A program made the translations under genes and the position numbers. A stretch of 6,862 nt of DNA from a bacterium. GTDB lineage: Archaea; Nanoarchaeota; Nanoarchaeia; Woesearchaeales; UBA10216. Where the stretch lies: assembly GCA_024206195.1 (NCBI GenBank), contig JAAGZO010001140.1, forward strand, positions 1 through 6,862, read 5' to 3'. Within the stretch, counting starts at the first letter, position 1. Each line of letters opens with the position of its first letter. Shown piece after piece: positions 5,666 through 6,862 of this stretch. The notes beneath the pieces were generated by a model, which saw nothing but the letters and a program-made list of their open reading frames with translations, had not been told where the DNA came from and ran no database searches.

Positions 5666-6862
5666 TTATCCTATTCTAATTATTTTAGATTTGAGCGGTT
5701 GTCTGAAATTATAACCTAAAAAGCTAGTGCTTCCACCAAAACTTGCAGCAGAGGATGCCATCGTCAGCGCGAGCGCATCCGCCTTGTCTGGAGACTTAAT
5801 TCCACGCTTACGCATTTCGTCTTTGCTCTCAATCTTGATTTTACCTGTAGACGTATATTTATACAAAGGCGATGCTAGTTCTGCGACCAACTCATCATCG
5901 TGCGGAATCCTGCAATCTCTTTGCACCAACCAGTCTTTAATCGCAAACCATAATTCAGCGCGCAAGTTTAAATAATTTTTCTTGCTTGATGGTGCCTCCG
6001 CGACATTGACTCCGCGCACTGGTAAGTTCTGCTCCGCGAGTCTATCCACCACGCCTGCGCCCAAACCAATCACATCAATTAATATTTCTTGTGGCCTTTC
6101 TATCGCAGTAGATTCGTCATACATATTCTTAATCACACCACATAACTGCATCAAATCCATAGACTTAAACGACTTAATACTCATGACATGGTTTCCCTGC
6201 CTCACACATAGCGCGGAGTTATCTCCGCCGAATCGTGCGACATCCAGTCCCCATATAATAGGTGCGTTAGCTGCAAGAGAGACATCCCTATCAACCGCTG
6301 CTTTTACCAAGCCCATTGGTATGACAGTATCATCGTCTGCGGATGGAAACTCGCCCATCACCTCCACGCGCGCGACTGTGGAATCTTCGCCGTACTGCTC
6401 AATCATCGTTTGAAAGAGCTTTTGGTCGGTGCCTTCTACCGTGCGCGAGTCTATCTGCTCGTTCTTCCAGAATGATTGCTTAGAGTTAAAGCTGTCGTAG
6501 AATGGCCCTGTGTTTCGGCGTGGGTTGGAGAAAGTAAACCAATAGCGGTCGCGCGTGGGTTCGGAGAAGAACCCTTCGCTGACCGAATAAATAGGAGAAG
6601 GAATACCTGATGCTTCATCCATTATCAAGCATACGCCGTAAGATGAATGGATGCCTGCAAACGCATCTGGGTTTTCCTCGCTCCATAACTGGGCCTGCGC
6701 GTAATAATAACCAGTATCAATCTTTAGGTCGTTTATTAGCGCATCTTCAAACCATTGTGCTGGTTTAATTGTGGTAGCTGTCTTGGTAAACCAATGAGAG
6801 TTAATAGATAGTGTTAGCCACTTACCAAGTTCAGCCCATGTTCTTGAACGAAGCTGTTGCTC
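5666..6862 (-). CDS. terL: Terminase large subunit, N-terminus cut by window edge
   Basis: The frame is open from the window edge to the stop at 5666 and gives 398 residues. Terminase uses ATP to pump DNA into the procapsid through the portal and cuts the concatemer. The fragment starts after the Walker A loop. CLIMDEASG (78-86) is the Walker B strand with catalytic Glu83, and FSNP (111-114) is the coupling motif. The RNase H-like nuclease follows, with three acidic positions: GLDVARFGGD (Asp207, Asp214), ILIDVIGLGAGV (Asp263) and SPDKADALALT (Asp362). An apparent start at 6628 is a TTG inside Walker B and is not the true start. Parts of the gene are visibly richer in GCG/CGC than the rest of the window. 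Family placement (P22/T4-type fold) is by motif; the packaging strategy cannot be read from this fragment. Confidence 0.95.
   Translation of the reverse strand, partial: EQQLRSRTWAELGKWLTLSINSHWFTKTATTIKPAQWFEDALINDLKIDTGYYYAQAQLWSEENPDAFAGIHSSYGVCLIMDEASGIPSPIYSVSEGFFSEPTRDRYWFTFSNPRRNTGPFYDSFNSKQSFWKNEQIDSRTVEGTDQKLFQTMIEQYGEDSTVARVEVMGEFPSADDDTVIPMGLVKAAVDRDVSLAANAPIIWGLDVARFGGDNSALCVRQGNHVMSIKSFKSMDLMQLCGVIKNMYDESTAIERPQEILIDVIGLGAGVVDRLAEQNLPVRGVNVAEAPSSKKNYLNLRAELWFAIKDWLVQRDCRIPHDDELVAELASPLYKYTSTGKIKIESKDEMRKRGIKSPDKADALALTMASSAASFGGSTSFLGYNFRQPLKSKIIRIG
5668..5672 (-). promoter_or_regulatory. Shine-Dalgarno for the portal gene
   Basis: The minus strand reads AGGAT five bases before the portal ATG. 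It lies at the very end of the terminase gene and overlaps its stop codon, so portal synthesis is probably coupled to terminase translation. Confidence 0.65.

Noticed and set aside
5666..6628. Terminase starting at 6628
   Set aside because: The codon there is a TTG within the Walker B strand, and the frame continues open to the window edge with terminase-like sequence.

Overview
The window looks like part of the late-gene region of a tailed bacteriophage that infects a Gram-negative, probably marine, host. All genes supported here lie on the minus strand and read from right to left, packed with almost no gaps. The base composition is AT-rich. The portal, the terminase and the small basic proteins have the look of marine podophage (pelagiphage or uncultured Mediterranean phage type) genes. 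That placement is by recognition, not by search.

In transcription order the layout is: (1) 6862-5666, the C-terminal 398 residues of a terminase large subunit, cut by the window edge; (2) 5662-3509, a P22-like portal protein; (3) 3567-2810, four small proteins, three of them extremely basic and one ending in an AT-hook-like motif; (4) 2806-2456, a small single-span membrane protein with a helical tail, possibly a holin; (5) 2456-1, a curli-type secretion module made of a CsgF homologue, a CsgG outer-membrane pore lipoprotein, a secreted acidic curlin-repeat protein and a FecR-domain protein whose 3' end is beyond position 1.

The main point of the window is the curli module. CsgG is recognisable by its lipobox and a nearly intact core motif. 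CsgF keeps the N-terminal segment that in E. coli enters the CsgG channel. The next gene is a plausible exported cargo with nine G-x-x-N-type repeat cores. The FecR-domain protein follows and also appears to be exported. Together they could assemble a pore in the outer membrane of the infected cell and extrude an amyloid-like, strongly acidic fibre. CsgE, CsgB, CsgC and CsgD are not seen here. The three junctions inside the module are overlaps in the same relative frame (+1), and two of them bury the downstream signal sequence in the upstream gene. The structural and small genes instead use one-base TAATG overlaps or tiny gaps.

No tRNA, rRNA, CRISPR array, insertion sequence or clear terminator was seen. 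No stretch longer than about 10 bases lacks a gene.
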